From Flavobacterium sp. 83 (lineage in GTDB: Bacteria; Bacteroidota; Bacteroidia; Flavobacteriales; Flavobacteriaceae), in assembly GCF_000744835.1 (NCBI RefSeq), contig NZ_JQMS01000001.1:1488001-1552000 (forward strand): a stretch of 64,000 nt of DNA, read 5' to 3'. Under the pieces are notes generated by a model. It worked only from the letters and a program-made list of their open reading frames with translations. It had not been told where the DNA came from and made no database searches. A program made the position numbers and the translations under genes. This document shows positions 25,894-36,019 of the stretch, piece after piece; positions within the stretch are counted from its first letter, which is position 1, and each line of letters starts with the position of its first letter.

Positions 25894-28800
25894 ATGTCAT
25901 CAAACAAAAAATACTGGAAAAGTGTTGAAGAACTAGACGAAAATAGTTCTATTGTTGAGGCGCTTAAAAATAACGAATTTGTTGAAGAAATTCCTACTGA
26001 TGAATTTTTAGGAAATAATGATGCTTTGTCATCTTCGTCAACAACACGTCGTGATTTTTTAAAGTACGTTGGGTTTAGTACTGCAGCAGCTACACTTGCA
26101 GCTTGTGAAGGTCCTGTTCATAAGTCGATACCTTATGTGCTTCAGCCAGAACAAATCATTCCTGGAGTAGCTGATTATTATGCAACCTCGGTTTTTGATG
26201 GTTTCGATTTTGCAAATCTTTTGGTAAAAACACGTGAAGGGCGTCCTATTAAAATAGATAATAATACTATTGCTGGAGCAAAATTTAGTGCTAATGCTAG
26301 AATTCATGCATCTATATTGTCATTGTACGATAGTATGCGTTTAAAAGAGCCTAAAGTTGAAGGTAAAACTTCAACTTGGTCGGCCGTTGATTCTGCTATT
26401 AAGTTAAGTTTAGCTGATGCAAAAGCTAAGGGTGGTCAAATTGTACTTTTAACAAATACATTGGCAAGTCCGTCAACTGAAAAGTTGATTGCTGAATTCA
26501 TTGGTAAAAATCCAAATACTAAACATGTTGTTTATGATGCTGTCTCTTCTTCTGAAGCTTTAGATGCTTTTGAAGTGGTTTATGGTGAAAGGGCTTTAGT
26601 TGATTACGATTTTTCAAAAGCATCTCTAATAGTTTCTGTTGGTGCAGATTTTCTTGGAGACTGGCAAGGTGGGGGGTATGACTCGGGTTATGCACAAGGC
26701 AGAATTCCAAAAAACGGAAAAATGTCTCGTCATTTTCAATTAGAATCAAATATGACTTTGTCTGGTGCTGCTGCTGATAAGCGTTTGGCAATGTCAACTG
26801 CAAATCAAAAGCAAGCATTAATTCATATATATAATGTTATAACTGGCTCTTCTGTGGCGGTTAGTTTAGAGGATAAATTTAAATCTGAGGTTAATAAATC
26901 TGCTCAGCAATTAAAAGCTGCTGGTTCAAAAGGAGTTTTAGTTTCGGGTATTCAAGATAAAAATGCTCAATTATTAGTTTTGGCTATCAATCAAGTATTG
27001 GCAAGCGAAGCTTTTAATACTTCAGGAACAAGACAAATAAGAAAAGGATCAAACGAAAAAGTTACTCAATTAGTTAAAGAAATGAAAGCGGGAAGCATTC
27101 ATACTTTGATTATGAGTGGTGTTAATCCTGTTTATACTTTAGCAGATAGTAAATCATTTGTTGAAGGTTTGAAAAAAGTTAAAACTTCAGTCACTTTTTC
27201 TTTAAAAGAAGATGAAACTGCTTTGCTTACTACAATAGCTGCTGCGGCTCCACATTATTTAGAGTCATGGGGTGATTTAAGTTTGACAAAAGGTACTTAC
27301 AGTATTACTCAGCCAACTATTCGTCCATTATTTGATACCAAACAATTTCAAGACGTTTTATTGTCATTGAATGGTGTTGGCGGAACTTTTTACGATTATT
27401 TAAAAGGAAATGCTTCAGGAATTGTTTCGGGTTCTACTTGGAATAAAGTGTTGCATGATGGTGTTTTTGTTGGAGCTATTCCAGCTTCTTCTGCATCGTC
27501 TGCTGATTATAGTGCTGCGGCTAATGCTTTGGCTCGATCAAAAGCTTCTGAAGGATTTGAATTGGTTTTGTATACAAAAACTGGATTGGGAGATGGTCAG
27601 CAAGCGAACAACCCTTGGTTGCAAGAATTGCCAGATCCAATGACAAGAGTTTCTTGGGATAATTATTTGACTGTTTCGAATGCAGATGCTAAAAAGTATG
27701 CTTTGTCTAATGAAATCGTAGCGAATGGTGGTTTGAACGGTAGTTATGCTACTATTACAACTACTGATGGTTTGAAATTAGAAAATGTACCAGTAATCGT
27801 TCAGCCAGGTCAAGCTGTTGGTACAATTGGTTTAGCTTTAGGTTATGGTCGTAAAGCGGCTTTGAAAGAAGAAATGCAAGTAGGTTTAAATGCTTACTCA
27901 TTATATAAAGGTTTTAATGATGTTCAATCTGTAACGTTGGTTAAGGCTGACGGTGAGCATGAATTTGCTTGTGTTCAAGGTCAAAAAACTTTGATGGGAA
28001 GAGGTGATATTATTAAAGAAACCACTTTAGAAATTTTTAATACTAAAGATGCTGAGTTCTGGAATGAACAACCAATGGTATCTTTGGATCACAAAGAAGT
28101 TGAAGCTACAAAAGTAGATTTATGGGATTCATTTGATCGTTCTACAGGACATCACTTTAATCTTTCTATCGATTTGAATGCTTGTACTGGTTGTGGTGCT
28201 TGTGTAATTGCTTGTCATGCGGAAAACAACGTTCCAGTTGTTGGGAAAGCTGAAATTAGAAGAAGTCGTGATATGCACTGGTTGCGTATTGACAGATATT
28301 ATTCTTCTGAAAGTACATTTGCAGGAGATAATGAAAGAAAAGAAAATATTGCAGGTTTATCAAGTTCATTATCTACTTTTAATGAAATGGAGAAAGCAGG
28401 TGATAATCCTCAGGTTTCTTTCCAACCGGTAATGTGTCAACACTGTAATCATGCTCCTTGTGAAACTGTTTGTCCAGTTGCAGCTACTTCACATGGTCGT
28501 CAAGGTCAGAATCAAATGGCTTATAACAGATGTGTTGGTACTCGTTACTGTGCTAATAACTGTCCTTATAAAGTACGTCGTTTTAACTGGTTCTTGTATA
28601 ACAAAAACAGTGAATTCGATTATCATATGAATGACGATTTAGGACGTATGGTGTTAAATCCAGATGTAAATGTTCGTTCTCGTGGAGTTATGGAAAAATG
28701 TTCTATGTGTATTCAAATGACACAAGCTACAATTTTAAATGCAAAAAGAGAGGGAAGAGTAATCGTTGATGGAGAATTTCAAACGGCTTGTTCAAATGCT

Positions 28801-28950
28801 TGTTCTACTGGAGCAATGATTTTTGGAGATGTAAATGATAAAGAATCTAAAGTTACTAAATTAGCTGAAGATGAAAGAATGTATCATTTATTAGAGCACG
28901 TTGGAACAAAACCAAATGTGATTTATCATGTTAAAGTTAGAAATACCTAG
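25894..28950 (+). CDS. actB: Alternative complex III, molybdopterin-like iron-sulfur subunit ActB
   Basis: 1018 residues, a fusion of a molybdopterin-oxidoreductase-like part (about 50-740) and a ferredoxin-like part (about 740-1018). A twin-arginine-type signal starts at TTRRDFLKYVG (51-60) and runs into AAATLAAC, so the protein is probably exported folded and lipid-anchored. The Fe-S ligands are in CTGCGACVIACHAENNVP, CQHCNHAPCETVCP, CVGTRYCANNCPYKVRRF and CSMCIQM, with a last CSNACSTGAMIF. In this family the first part has lost the molybdenum cofactor. It oxidises menaquinol together with ActC and passes electrons to ActA or ActE. Confidence 0.95.
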   Translation: MSSNKKYWKSVEELDENSSIVEALKNNEFVEEIPTDEFLGNNDALSSSSTTRRDFLKYVGFSTAAATLAACEGPVHKSIPYVLQPEQIIPGVADYYATSVFDGFDFANLLVKTREGRPIKIDNNTIAGAKFSANARIHASILSLYDSMRLKEPKVEGKTSTWSAVDSAIKLSLADAKAKGGQIVLLTNTLASPSTEKLIAEFIGKNPNTKHVVYDAVSSSEALDAFEVVYGERALVDYDFSKASLIVSVGADFLGDWQGGGYDSGYAQGRIPKNGKMSRHFQLESNMTLSGAAADKRLAMSTANQKQALIHIYNVITGSSVAVSLEDKFKSEVNKSAQQLKAAGSKGVLVSGIQDKNAQLLVLAINQVLASEAFNTSGTRQIRKGSNEKVTQLVKEMKAGSIHTLIMSGVNPVYTLADSKSFVEGLKKVKTSVTFSLKEDETALLTTIAAAAPHYLESWGDLSLTKGTYSITQPTIRPLFDTKQFQDVLLSLNGVGGTFYDYLKGNASGIVSGSTWNKVLHDGVFVGAIPASSASSADYSAAANALARSKASEGFELVLYTKTGLGDGQQANNPWLQELPDPMTRVSWDNYLTVSNADAKKYALSNEIVANGGLNGSYATITTTDGLKLENVPVIVQPGQAVGTIGLALGYGRKAALKEEMQVGLNAYSLYKGFNDVQSVTLVKADGEHEFACVQGQKTLMGRGDIIKETTLEIFNTKDAEFWNEQPMVSLDHKEVEATKVDLWDSFDRSTGHHFNLSIDLNACTGCGACVIACHAENNVPVVGKAEIRRSRDMHWLRIDRYYSSESTFAGDNERKENIAGLSSSLSTFNEMEKAGDNPQVSFQPVMCQHCNHAPCETVCPVAATSHGRQGQNQMAYNRCVGTRYCANNCPYKVRRFNWFLYNKNSEFDYHMNDDLGRMVLNPDVNVRSRGVMEKCSMCIQMTQATILNAKREGRVIVDGEFQTACSNACSTGAMIFGDVNDKESKVTKLAEDERMYHLLEHVGTKPNVIYHVKVRNT

Positions 28951-28988
28951 TACAAAAAATAATTAATTAAGAATCAATATAAAGGATT

Positions 28989-30392
28989 ATGTCGTCTCAC
29001 TACGAAGCAACCATTAGAAAACCCTTAGTTATAGGTGATAAATCTTATCACGATGTAACTGTAGATGTAGCTGCGCCTGTAGAAGGTAAAGCAAACAAAC
29101 ATTGGTGGATTGTATTTTCAATTGCATTAACCGCGTTTCTTTGGGGAATGGGTTGTATCATTTACACCGTGTCTACAGGTATTGGAACATGGGGATTAAA
29201 TAAAACTGTAGGTTGGGCTTGGGATATCACTAACTTCGTTTGGTGGGTAGGTATCGGTCACGCAGGAACATTAATTTCAGCCGTATTATTGCTTTTCCGT
29301 CAAAGATGGAGAATGGCAATTAACCGTTCTGCGGAGGCAATGACCATTTTTTCTGTAATTCAAGCAGGTTTATTTCCAATTATACACATGGGTCGTCCAT
29401 GGTTAGCCTATTGGGTTTTACCAATTCCGAATCAATTTGGTTCTTTATGGGTAAATTTTAACTCTCCTTTGCTTTGGGACGTATTTGCAATCTCTACGTA
29501 TCTTTCAGTTTCATTAGTTTTCTGGTGGACTGGTTTGTTACCTGATTTTGCTATGTTGAGAGATAGAGCTATTACTCCTTTTAACAAACGTGTATATTCT
29601 ATATTGAGTTTTGGATGGAGCGGTAGAGCAAAAGATTGGCAACGTTTTGAAGAAGTTTCTTTGGTTCTTGCAGGTTTGGCAACTCCTTTAGTACTTTCTG
29701 TACATACCATTGTATCCATGGACTTTGCTACCTCGGTAATTCCAGGTTGGCATACTACGATTTTCCCTCCGTACTTTGTTGCTGGAGCTGTTTTCTCAGG
29801 ATTTGCAATGGTAAATACCTTGCTTATCATCATGAGAAAAGTATCTAACCTTGAAGCGTACATTACTATTCAACATATAGAATTAATGAACATCGTAATC
29901 ATGATTACAGGTTCTATTGTTGGGGTTGCGTATATCACGGAGCTTTTTATAGCTTGGTATTCAGGAGTTGAATATGAACAATATGCATTCTTAAACAGAG
30001 CAACTGGACCTTACTGGTGGGCATATTGGTCAATGATGACTTGTAACGTTTTCTCTCCACAGTTTATGTGGTTCAAAAAATTAAGAACAAGTATCATGTT
30101 CTCTTTTATTATTTCGATTGTTGTTAATATTGGAATGTGGTTTGAAAGATTTGTAATTATTGTAACATCGTTACATAGAGATTATCTTCCTTCTTCATGG
30201 ACAATGTTTTCTCCAACATTTGTCGATATTGGAATTTTTATTGGAACAATTGGTTTTTTCTTTGTGTTGTTTTTGTTATATTCTAGAACATTCCCTGTAA
30301 TAGCACAAGCTGAAGTAAAAACAATTTTAAAAGGAACAGGAGATAATTACAAAAGAGAAAGAGAAGCAAATAAAGATTTACATCATGAGTAA
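28989..30392 (+). CDS. actC: Alternative complex III, NrfD-type quinol-binding membrane subunit ActC
   Basis: 467 residues with about ten membrane helices, of NrfD/PsrC type. Segments such as WWVGIGHAGTLISAVLLLF, HMGRPWLAYW and SVHTIVSMDFATSVIPGWH are conserved in ActC/ActF and contain residues near the quinol site and the proton path. It binds menaquinol at the outer face. Its end overlaps the start of actD by 8 bp, indicating translational coupling. Confidence 0.94.
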   Translation: MSSHYEATIRKPLVIGDKSYHDVTVDVAAPVEGKANKHWWIVFSIALTAFLWGMGCIIYTVSTGIGTWGLNKTVGWAWDITNFVWWVGIGHAGTLISAVLLLFRQRWRMAINRSAEAMTIFSVIQAGLFPIIHMGRPWLAYWVLPIPNQFGSLWVNFNSPLLWDVFAISTYLSVSLVFWWTGLLPDFAMLRDRAITPFNKRVYSILSFGWSGRAKDWQRFEEVSLVLAGLATPLVLSVHTIVSMDFATSVIPGWHTTIFPPYFVAGAVFSGFAMVNTLLIIMRKVSNLEAYITIQHIELMNIVIMITGSIVGVAYITELFIAWYSGVEYEQYAFLNRATGPYWWAYWSMMTCNVFSPQFMWFKKLRTSIMFSFIISIVVNIGMWFERFVIIVTSLHRDYLPSSWTMFSPTFVDIGIFIGTIGFFFVLFLLYSRTFPVIAQAEVKTILKGTGDNYKREREANKDLHHE

Positions 30393-30909
30393 TAAAGTAA
30401 TATACGCCATTTATAATGACGATGATGTTTTGATGGACGCGGTTAAAAAAACACGTGCAGCTCATCATCATATTGAGGAAGTTTTTACTCCTTTTCCTGT
30501 CCACGGATTGGATAAAGCCATGGGTCTTGCCCCAACAAGGATAGCTATATGTTCTTTTATATATGGTTTAATAGGTTTGTCTTTTGGTACTTGGATGATG
30601 AATTACATTATGATTCAAGATTGGCCTCAAGATATTGGTGGTAAGCCAAGTTTTAGTTATATTCAAAACATGCCTTCTTTCGTGCCAATTATGTTTGAAG
30701 AAACAGTTTTTTTCGCTGCGCATTTAATGGTTATTACTTTTTATATGAGAAGTAAGTTATGGCCCTTTAAACAAGCAGAGAATCCTGATGTTAGAACAAC
30801 AGATGATCACTTTTTGATGGAAGTTGCAGTAAATGACAATGAAAGTGAATTAGTTTCCTTTTTTGAAGGCACAGGGGCAGTAGAAGTTAAAGTAATTGTA
30901 AAGAATTAA
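30385..30909 (+). CDS. actD: Alternative complex III, membrane subunit ActD (DUF3341)
   Basis: 174 residues. A cytoplasmic N-terminal domain (YAIYNDDDVLMDAVKKTRAA, EEVFTPFPVHGLDKAMGLA), two membrane helices (about 50-75 and 100-125), then a short tail. DUF3341 is found almost only as ActD, a peripheral-membrane scaffold subunit of the complex without a cofactor. It starts 8 bp before the end of actC. Confidence 0.92.
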   Translation: MSNKVIYAIYNDDDVLMDAVKKTRAAHHHIEEVFTPFPVHGLDKAMGLAPTRIAICSFIYGLIGLSFGTWMMNYIMIQDWPQDIGGKPSFSYIQNMPSFVPIMFEETVFFAAHLMVITFYMRSKLWPFKQAENPDVRTTDDHFLMEVAVNDNESELVSFFEGTGAVEVKVIVKN

Positions 30910-30917
30910 TTGTCGAT

Positions 30918-31466
30918 ATGAAAAGTCTATATAAAATAACATTTGTAATTTGTATTACTATTTTAGTTTCGTCTTGTCATGATAATTCGAAGCCTAATTA
31001 CCAATACATGCCTAATATGTATGAACCCGTAAGTTATGAAACTTATGAAGAGTCAAATGCATTTAAGAATGGTAAAGAAGGTCAGCTACCTCCAGAAGGT
31101 ACAGTAAATAGGGGTTTTGAACCTTATGGATATGAGAATTCTACAGCTGGTTATGATTTAGCTAAATTAAATTTAAAATCACCTCTTGATTCAATTTCTG
31201 AAAAGGATGCTGAAAAATCTAAAGAGTTGTTTGAAATTTATTGTGGTATCTGTCATGGTAATGAAGGAAACGGTAAAGGTAAATTAGTAACCCAAGGAAA
31301 ATTTCTTGGTGTACCAAGTTATAAAGATAGGGTGATAACTGAAGGAAGTGTTTTTCATGTTCAAACTTACGGTTTAAATTCAATGGGGTCTTATGCGAAC
31401 CAGTTGAATCAACACGAACGTTGGTTAGTAGCATCTTATGTTTTAAAACTGAAAGCTAAATTATAA
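30918..31466 (+). CDS. actE: Alternative complex III, monoheme cytochrome c subunit ActE
   Basis: 182 residues. A lipoprotein signal peptide with lipobox Cys (ILVSSCHD, about residue 20). A single cytochrome c domain has CGICHGNEGNGKGK and a distal methionine candidate in GLNSMGSYANQL. It is a periplasmic, lipid-anchored electron carrier of the complex and follows actD by 8 bp. Confidence 0.93.
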   Translation: MKSLYKITFVICITILVSSCHDNSKPNYQYMPNMYEPVSYETYEESNAFKNGKEGQLPPEGTVNRGFEPYGYENSTAGYDLAKLNLKSPLDSISEKDAEKSKELFEIYCGICHGNEGNGKGKLVTQGKFLGVPSYKDRVITEGSVFHVQTYGLNSMGSYANQLNQHERWLVASYVLKLKAKL

Positions 31467-31493
31467 TTGTTGAACAAACTGATCGTAATAGAT

Positions 31494-32846
31494 ATGTATA
31501 CATTTTCAAGTAAATTAAAAACATTTTCTCTTGTCTTAATGGCTGTTGGCCTTTTAGGAATTGGATATGGTTTTTTAACTGCACCAAAAGATATTCAAGA
31601 AGTTGAAAAGCTACTTGCTGCCGAAACTCATGAAGGACATGGGGAATCAAAGCATGAAGTTTCAACATCTTTAGCTGAAGCTCATACAGAAATTAGTAAA
31701 TCTGATGAAGCTAAAGAAGCTGCTGAACACAAGGAACATGTTGTTCATGTTCTAACACAACTACAAAATAAACCATGGGCTGCATTATATGTTGCTTGTA
31801 TTTTCTTCATGCTTATTGCTATGGGTGTTTTAGCATTTTACGCTATACAACAAGTAGCTCAAGCAGGTTGGTCCCCTGTTTTATTTAGAGTAATGCAAGG
31901 TATTACGGCATATCTTCCGGTTGGATCGGTTATATTTTTCGTAATTCTTATTATTTGTGGACTACATATTTTTCCTTCTAATAGTTTATTTATTTGGTTG
32001 GATCCTGAGGTTGTTGCTCACGATAAAATTATTGCTAATAAATCTGGCTATTTAAACTTTCCTTTTTGGATAGTTAGAGCTGCAATTTTCCTAGTTGGTT
32101 GGAATTTGTATCGTTATTATTCAAGAAAAAATTGTATTGACCAAGACGCATCTTCTGACAATCTTTCTTATAAAAAGAACTTTAATATCTCAGCAGGTTT
32201 CTTAGTTTTCTTTATTGTGACAGAATCTATTATGTCTTGGGATTGGATTATGTCAATTGATCCACATTGGTCCAGTACATTGTTTGGATGGTACGTCTTT
32301 GCTAGTTTCTTTGTAAGTGGAATAACTATGATTACTATGGTTACTTTATATTTAAAATCTAGAGGTTACTTAGAAAATGTTAATACGAGTCACATTCATG
32401 ATTTAGCTAAATTTATGTTTGGAATAAGTGTTTTCTGGACTTACTTATGGTTTTCTCAATTTATGCTTATCTGGTATGCTAATATACCAGAAGAAATAAC
32501 TTATTTTGTAACTAGAATTCAATTATATAATCTTCCTTTCTTTGGTGCTGTAGTTATGAACTTCTTATTTCCAATATTGATTTTAATCAATACTGATTTT
32601 AAAAGAATAACTTGGATTTTAGTTATGGCAGGTACAGTAATTTTATTAGGTCATTATATTGATTTCTTCAATATGATTATGCCTGGTACAGTTGGAGACA
32701 GATGGTTTATTGGTGTTTCTGAAATTGCTTCTGTTCTTTTCTTCCTTGGATTATTTATTTTTGTTGTTTTTACAGCATTAACTAAAGCTCCTTTGTTGCC
32801 AAAAAGAAATCCATACATAGAAGAGAGTAAACATTTTCATTATTAA
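31494..32846 (+). CDS. actF: Alternative complex III, membrane subunit ActF
   Basis: 450 residues from the ATG at 31494; an in-frame TTG at 31467 touches the actE stop and would add nine unlikely residues. About ten membrane helices, homologous in build to ActC but without a quinol site. A His/Glu-rich hydrophilic loop occupies about residues 40-85. Conserved pieces are WDWIMSIDPHWSSTLFGWYV and HDLAKFMFGISVFWTYLWFS. It is thought to take part in proton movement. Confidence 0.93.
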   Translation: MYTFSSKLKTFSLVLMAVGLLGIGYGFLTAPKDIQEVEKLLAAETHEGHGESKHEVSTSLAEAHTEISKSDEAKEAAEHKEHVVHVLTQLQNKPWAALYVACIFFMLIAMGVLAFYAIQQVAQAGWSPVLFRVMQGITAYLPVGSVIFFVILIICGLHIFPSNSLFIWLDPEVVAHDKIIANKSGYLNFPFWIVRAAIFLVGWNLYRYYSRKNCIDQDASSDNLSYKKNFNISAGFLVFFIVTESIMSWDWIMSIDPHWSSTLFGWYVFASFFVSGITMITMVTLYLKSRGYLENVNTSHIHDLAKFMFGISVFWTYLWFSQFMLIWYANIPEEITYFVTRIQLYNLPFFGAVVMNFLFPILILINTDFKRITWILVMAGTVILLGHYIDFFNMIMPGTVGDRWFIGVSEIASVLFFLGLFIFVVFTALTKAPLLPKRNPYIEESKHFHY

Positions 32847-32865
32847 TATTTAAACAAAGAAACAG

Positions 32866-34020
32866 ATGACAAGTTTGTTGGTAATTATAGTTTTAGTTTT
32901 ATTAGCTGTTGCTTTATGGCAATTGACGAAAATATTTGACTTAACTCAAGTAGGTTCTAATTCGGACAGTTCTCAAGTGGCTACTGATAATGATAATAAT
33001 GTTCAAGGTTATTTAATGTTTGGTTTCTTGGCATTCATTTATATTTTTACGATCTATGGATTGTTTAAATGGGGATCATTAGTTCTTCACACACCAGCTT
33101 CAGAGCATGGTGCTCTTGTTGATAATCTTATGAATATCACTTGGGTTTTAATATTTATTGTTCAGGCAATCACTCAAGTTTTGTTGCATTATTTTGCCTT
33201 TAAATATAGAGGTAAAAAAGATCAAAAGGCTTTATATTTTGCTGATAATAATAAATTAGAAGCAATTTGGAGTGTTATTCCAGCAGTTGTACTTGCGGGT
33301 TTAATTCTTTATGGTCTTTATGCTTGGACTAATATTATGTTTATTGATGATGAAGATGATACAGTAGTAATTGAGTTATATGCACAACAATTCAAATGGA
33401 CTGCTAGATATGCAGGAAATGATAATGTTTTGGGTAAAGCAAATGTTAGATATATTGAAGGTGTTAATACGCTTGGTGTGGATTTAGGTGATCCTTATTC
33501 ACAAGATGATATTGTTGTGTCAGAATTACATATTCCTAAAGGAAAAAAAATACATTTTAAGATGCGTTCTCAGGATGTTTTGCATTCAGCTTATATGCCA
33601 TATTTTAGAGCTCAAATGAATTGTGTTCCGGGTATGGTTACTGAATTCGCTTTTACTCCAATATACACTACTTCTGAATATAGAGATTTACCTTTTATGA
33701 TTGAAAAGGTAGCCAATATTAATGCTATAAGAACTAAGAAAAGTGCTGAGTTAGTAGCTAATGGTGAAACCGCTTTAGATCCTTACGCATTTGATTATTT
33801 GTTATTATGTAATAAAATTTGCGGAGCTTCACATTATAACATGCAAATGAAAGTTATAGTTGATACTCCTGAAGAGTATAAAAAATGGTTAAGCGAAAAA
33901 GCGACTTTAGTACAAGAAGTAAAAACGTCGAAAATTCCTGCTCCAGTAGAAGGAGGAACTGGAAAAGATTCTACTAGTGCTAAAGACACGGCAGCTGTTG
34001 CTAAAATAGCTATGAAATAA
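32866..34020 (+). CDS. coxB: Cytochrome c oxidase subunit II
   Basis: 384 residues. Bacteroidota layout: extra N-terminal helices (about 1-22 and 48-70), then the two usual hairpin helices (about 88-112 and 132-155), then the periplasmic cupredoxin domain. The binuclear CuA site is complete: the first His in DVLHSAYMPYF and CNKICGASHYNMQM with two Cys, His and Met. The Trp of the electron entry path lies in YAQQFKWTARYAG. The C-terminal tail is Lys/Thr/Ala-rich. It is cotranscribed with the act genes, so complex III and oxidase are made together. Confidence 0.95.
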   Translation: MTSLLVIIVLVLLAVALWQLTKIFDLTQVGSNSDSSQVATDNDNNVQGYLMFGFLAFIYIFTIYGLFKWGSLVLHTPASEHGALVDNLMNITWVLIFIVQAITQVLLHYFAFKYRGKKDQKALYFADNNKLEAIWSVIPAVVLAGLILYGLYAWTNIMFIDDEDDTVVIELYAQQFKWTARYAGNDNVLGKANVRYIEGVNTLGVDLGDPYSQDDIVVSELHIPKGKKIHFKMRSQDVLHSAYMPYFRAQMNCVPGMVTEFAFTPIYTTSEYRDLPFMIEKVANINAIRTKKSAELVANGETALDPYAFDYLLLCNKICGASHYNMQMKVIVDTPEEYKKWLSEKATLVQEVKTSKIPAPVEGGTGKDSTSAKDTAAVAKIAMK

Positions 34021-34051
34021 TATTATTAAGAAAAATTTAAAGTATACACAT

Positions 34052-35848
34052 ATGTCAGCAGAAGGTCACGATCACGGACACGATCACGAACACGAACATC
34101 ATCATAAAGACACTTTCATTACTAAATATATTTTTAGTATTGATCACAAAATGATTGCCAAACAGTACTTGCTAACCGGTATTATTATGGGAGTTATTGG
34201 TGTAGGTATGTCTATGCTTTTTAGAATGCAATTGGCATGGCCAGAGCAATCATTCAAGATTTTCAATATATTACTTGGAGATAAATGGGCTCCAAACGGG
34301 GTAATGGCTAATGATATCTATTTATCATTAGTTACCATACATGGTACTATAATGGTATTTTTTGTTCTTACTGCAGGTTTAAGTGGAACTTTTAGTAATT
34401 TATTGATACCACTTCAAATTGGAGCGCGAGATATGGCTTCAGGATTTATGAATATGATTTCTTATTGGTTGTTTTTCTTGTCAAGTGTTATCATGATAAG
34501 TTCTTTATTTGTTGAATCAGGACCTGCAAATGCTGGTTGGACTATTTATCCGCCTTTAAGTGCTCTCCCTCAAGCGATCTCTGGTTCTGGTCTTGGTATG
34601 ACTTTATGGTTAGTTTCCATGGCTATATTTATTGCTTCTTCTTTAATGGGATCTTTAAATTACGTTGTGACTGTAATTAATCTTAGAACTAAAGGGATGT
34701 CAATGACAAGATTGCCACTTACAATTTGGGCTTTCTTTGTAACTGCTATTATTGGTATAGTTTCTTTTCCAGTTTTGTTATCAGCAGCTTTATTGTTAAT
34801 TTTTGATAGAAGTTTTGGTACTTCATTCTTCTTGTCTGATATTTATATAGCAGGTGAAGTTTTACATTACCAAGGAGGTTCACCAGTATTGTTTGAACAC
34901 TTATTTTGGTTCTTGGGACACCCGGAAGTATATATTGTATTATTACCGGCTTTAGGTATTACTTCTGAAGTTATTGCTACTAACTCTCGAAAACCAATTT
35001 TTGGTTATAGAGCGATGATTATGTCAATTTTGGCTATCGCATTTTTATCTACAATTGTTTGGGGTCACCATATGTTTATCTCTGGTATGAATCCATTCTT
35101 AGGATCTGTATTTACATTTACAACTTTGTTGATTGCTATTCCTTCTGCAGTAAAAGCGTTTAATTATATTACAACACTTTGGAAAGGAAATTTACAATTG
35201 AATCCTGCTATGTTGTTTTCAATAGGTTTAGTTTCTACTTTTATTACAGGTGGTTTGACAGGTATTATTCTTGGGGATAGTACATTGGATATTAATGTTC
35301 ACGATACATATTTTGTAGTTGCTCACTTTCACTTAGTAATGGGTATATCTGCTCTTTATGGTATGTTTGCAGGTATTTATCACTGGTTTCCAAGAATGTT
35401 TGGAAGAATGTTAAACAAGAATTTAGGATATGTACACTTTTGGGTGACTGCAATCTGTGCTTATGGTGTTTTCTTCCCAATGCACTTTATAGGATTAGCA
35501 GGTTTGCCAAGACGTTATTATACAAACACAAACTTTCCATTATTTGATGATTTACAAAATGTAAATGTTCTTATTACTACTTTTGCATTAATTGGTGGAG
35601 CTTTTCAATTGGTATTTTTATACAACTTTTTCAGTAGTATATTCTATGGTAAAAAATCTGTTCAGAATCCATGGAAATCAAATACTCTTGAATGGACGGC
35701 TCCAGTAGAACATATTCACGGTAACTGGCCGGGTGAGATACCTGAAGTACACCGTTGGCCTTATGATTACAGTAATCCTGCTCATGATGTAGATTTTGTG
35801 CCTCAAAATGTTCCAATGAAAGAAGGTGAAGAAGTTCTTCATCATTAA
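34052..35848 (+). CDS. coxA: Cytochrome c oxidase subunit I
   Basis: 598 residues with about 12 membrane helices and a His-rich N-terminus (GHDHGHDHEHEHHHKD) that could bind metal. The heme and copper ligands are in HGTIMVFF, WFLGHPEVYIVLLPALG (including the cross-linked His-Tyr and the Glu of the proton channel, type A1), WGHHMF and HDTYFVVAHFHLVMG. It reduces oxygen to water and pumps protons. No coxC or coxD follows in the window; a terminator closes the operon. Confidence 0.96.
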   Translation: MSAEGHDHGHDHEHEHHHKDTFITKYIFSIDHKMIAKQYLLTGIIMGVIGVGMSMLFRMQLAWPEQSFKIFNILLGDKWAPNGVMANDIYLSLVTIHGTIMVFFVLTAGLSGTFSNLLIPLQIGARDMASGFMNMISYWLFFLSSVIMISSLFVESGPANAGWTIYPPLSALPQAISGSGLGMTLWLVSMAIFIASSLMGSLNYVVTVINLRTKGMSMTRLPLTIWAFFVTAIIGIVSFPVLLSAALLLIFDRSFGTSFFLSDIYIAGEVLHYQGGSPVLFEHLFWFLGHPEVYIVLLPALGITSEVIATNSRKPIFGYRAMIMSILAIAFLSTIVWGHHMFISGMNPFLGSVFTFTTLLIAIPSAVKAFNYITTLWKGNLQLNPAMLFSIGLVSTFITGGLTGIILGDSTLDINVHDTYFVVAHFHLVMGISALYGMFAGIYHWFPRMFGRMLNKNLGYVHFWVTAICAYGVFFPMHFIGLAGLPRRYYTNTNFPLFDDLQNVNVLITTFALIGGAFQLVFLYNFFSSIFYGKKSVQNPWKSNTLEWTAPVEHIHGNWPGEIPEVHRWPYDYSNPAHDVDFVPQNVPMKEGEEVLHH

Positions 35849-35860
35849 AATAAAGCTTTT

Positions 35861-35890
35861 AGCCCCTACTGATAAAGTAGGGGCTTTTTT
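35861..35890 (+). terminator. Intrinsic terminator of the act-cox operon
   Basis: AGCCCCTAC (35861-35869) pairs perfectly with GTAGGGGCT (35877-35885), and a T-run follows. Confidence 0.93.
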
Positions 35891-36019
35891 ATTTAGTTGA
35901 GGTATCTATATAGCGACATATTTGTTGTATTGCTTTTTTATTATTGTGATTATTGATAATTTTTATAAAGTCTTCAAAGGGAATTCTTCCAAACTAAATT
36001 CTTTCTTTATCTTTGTTTC

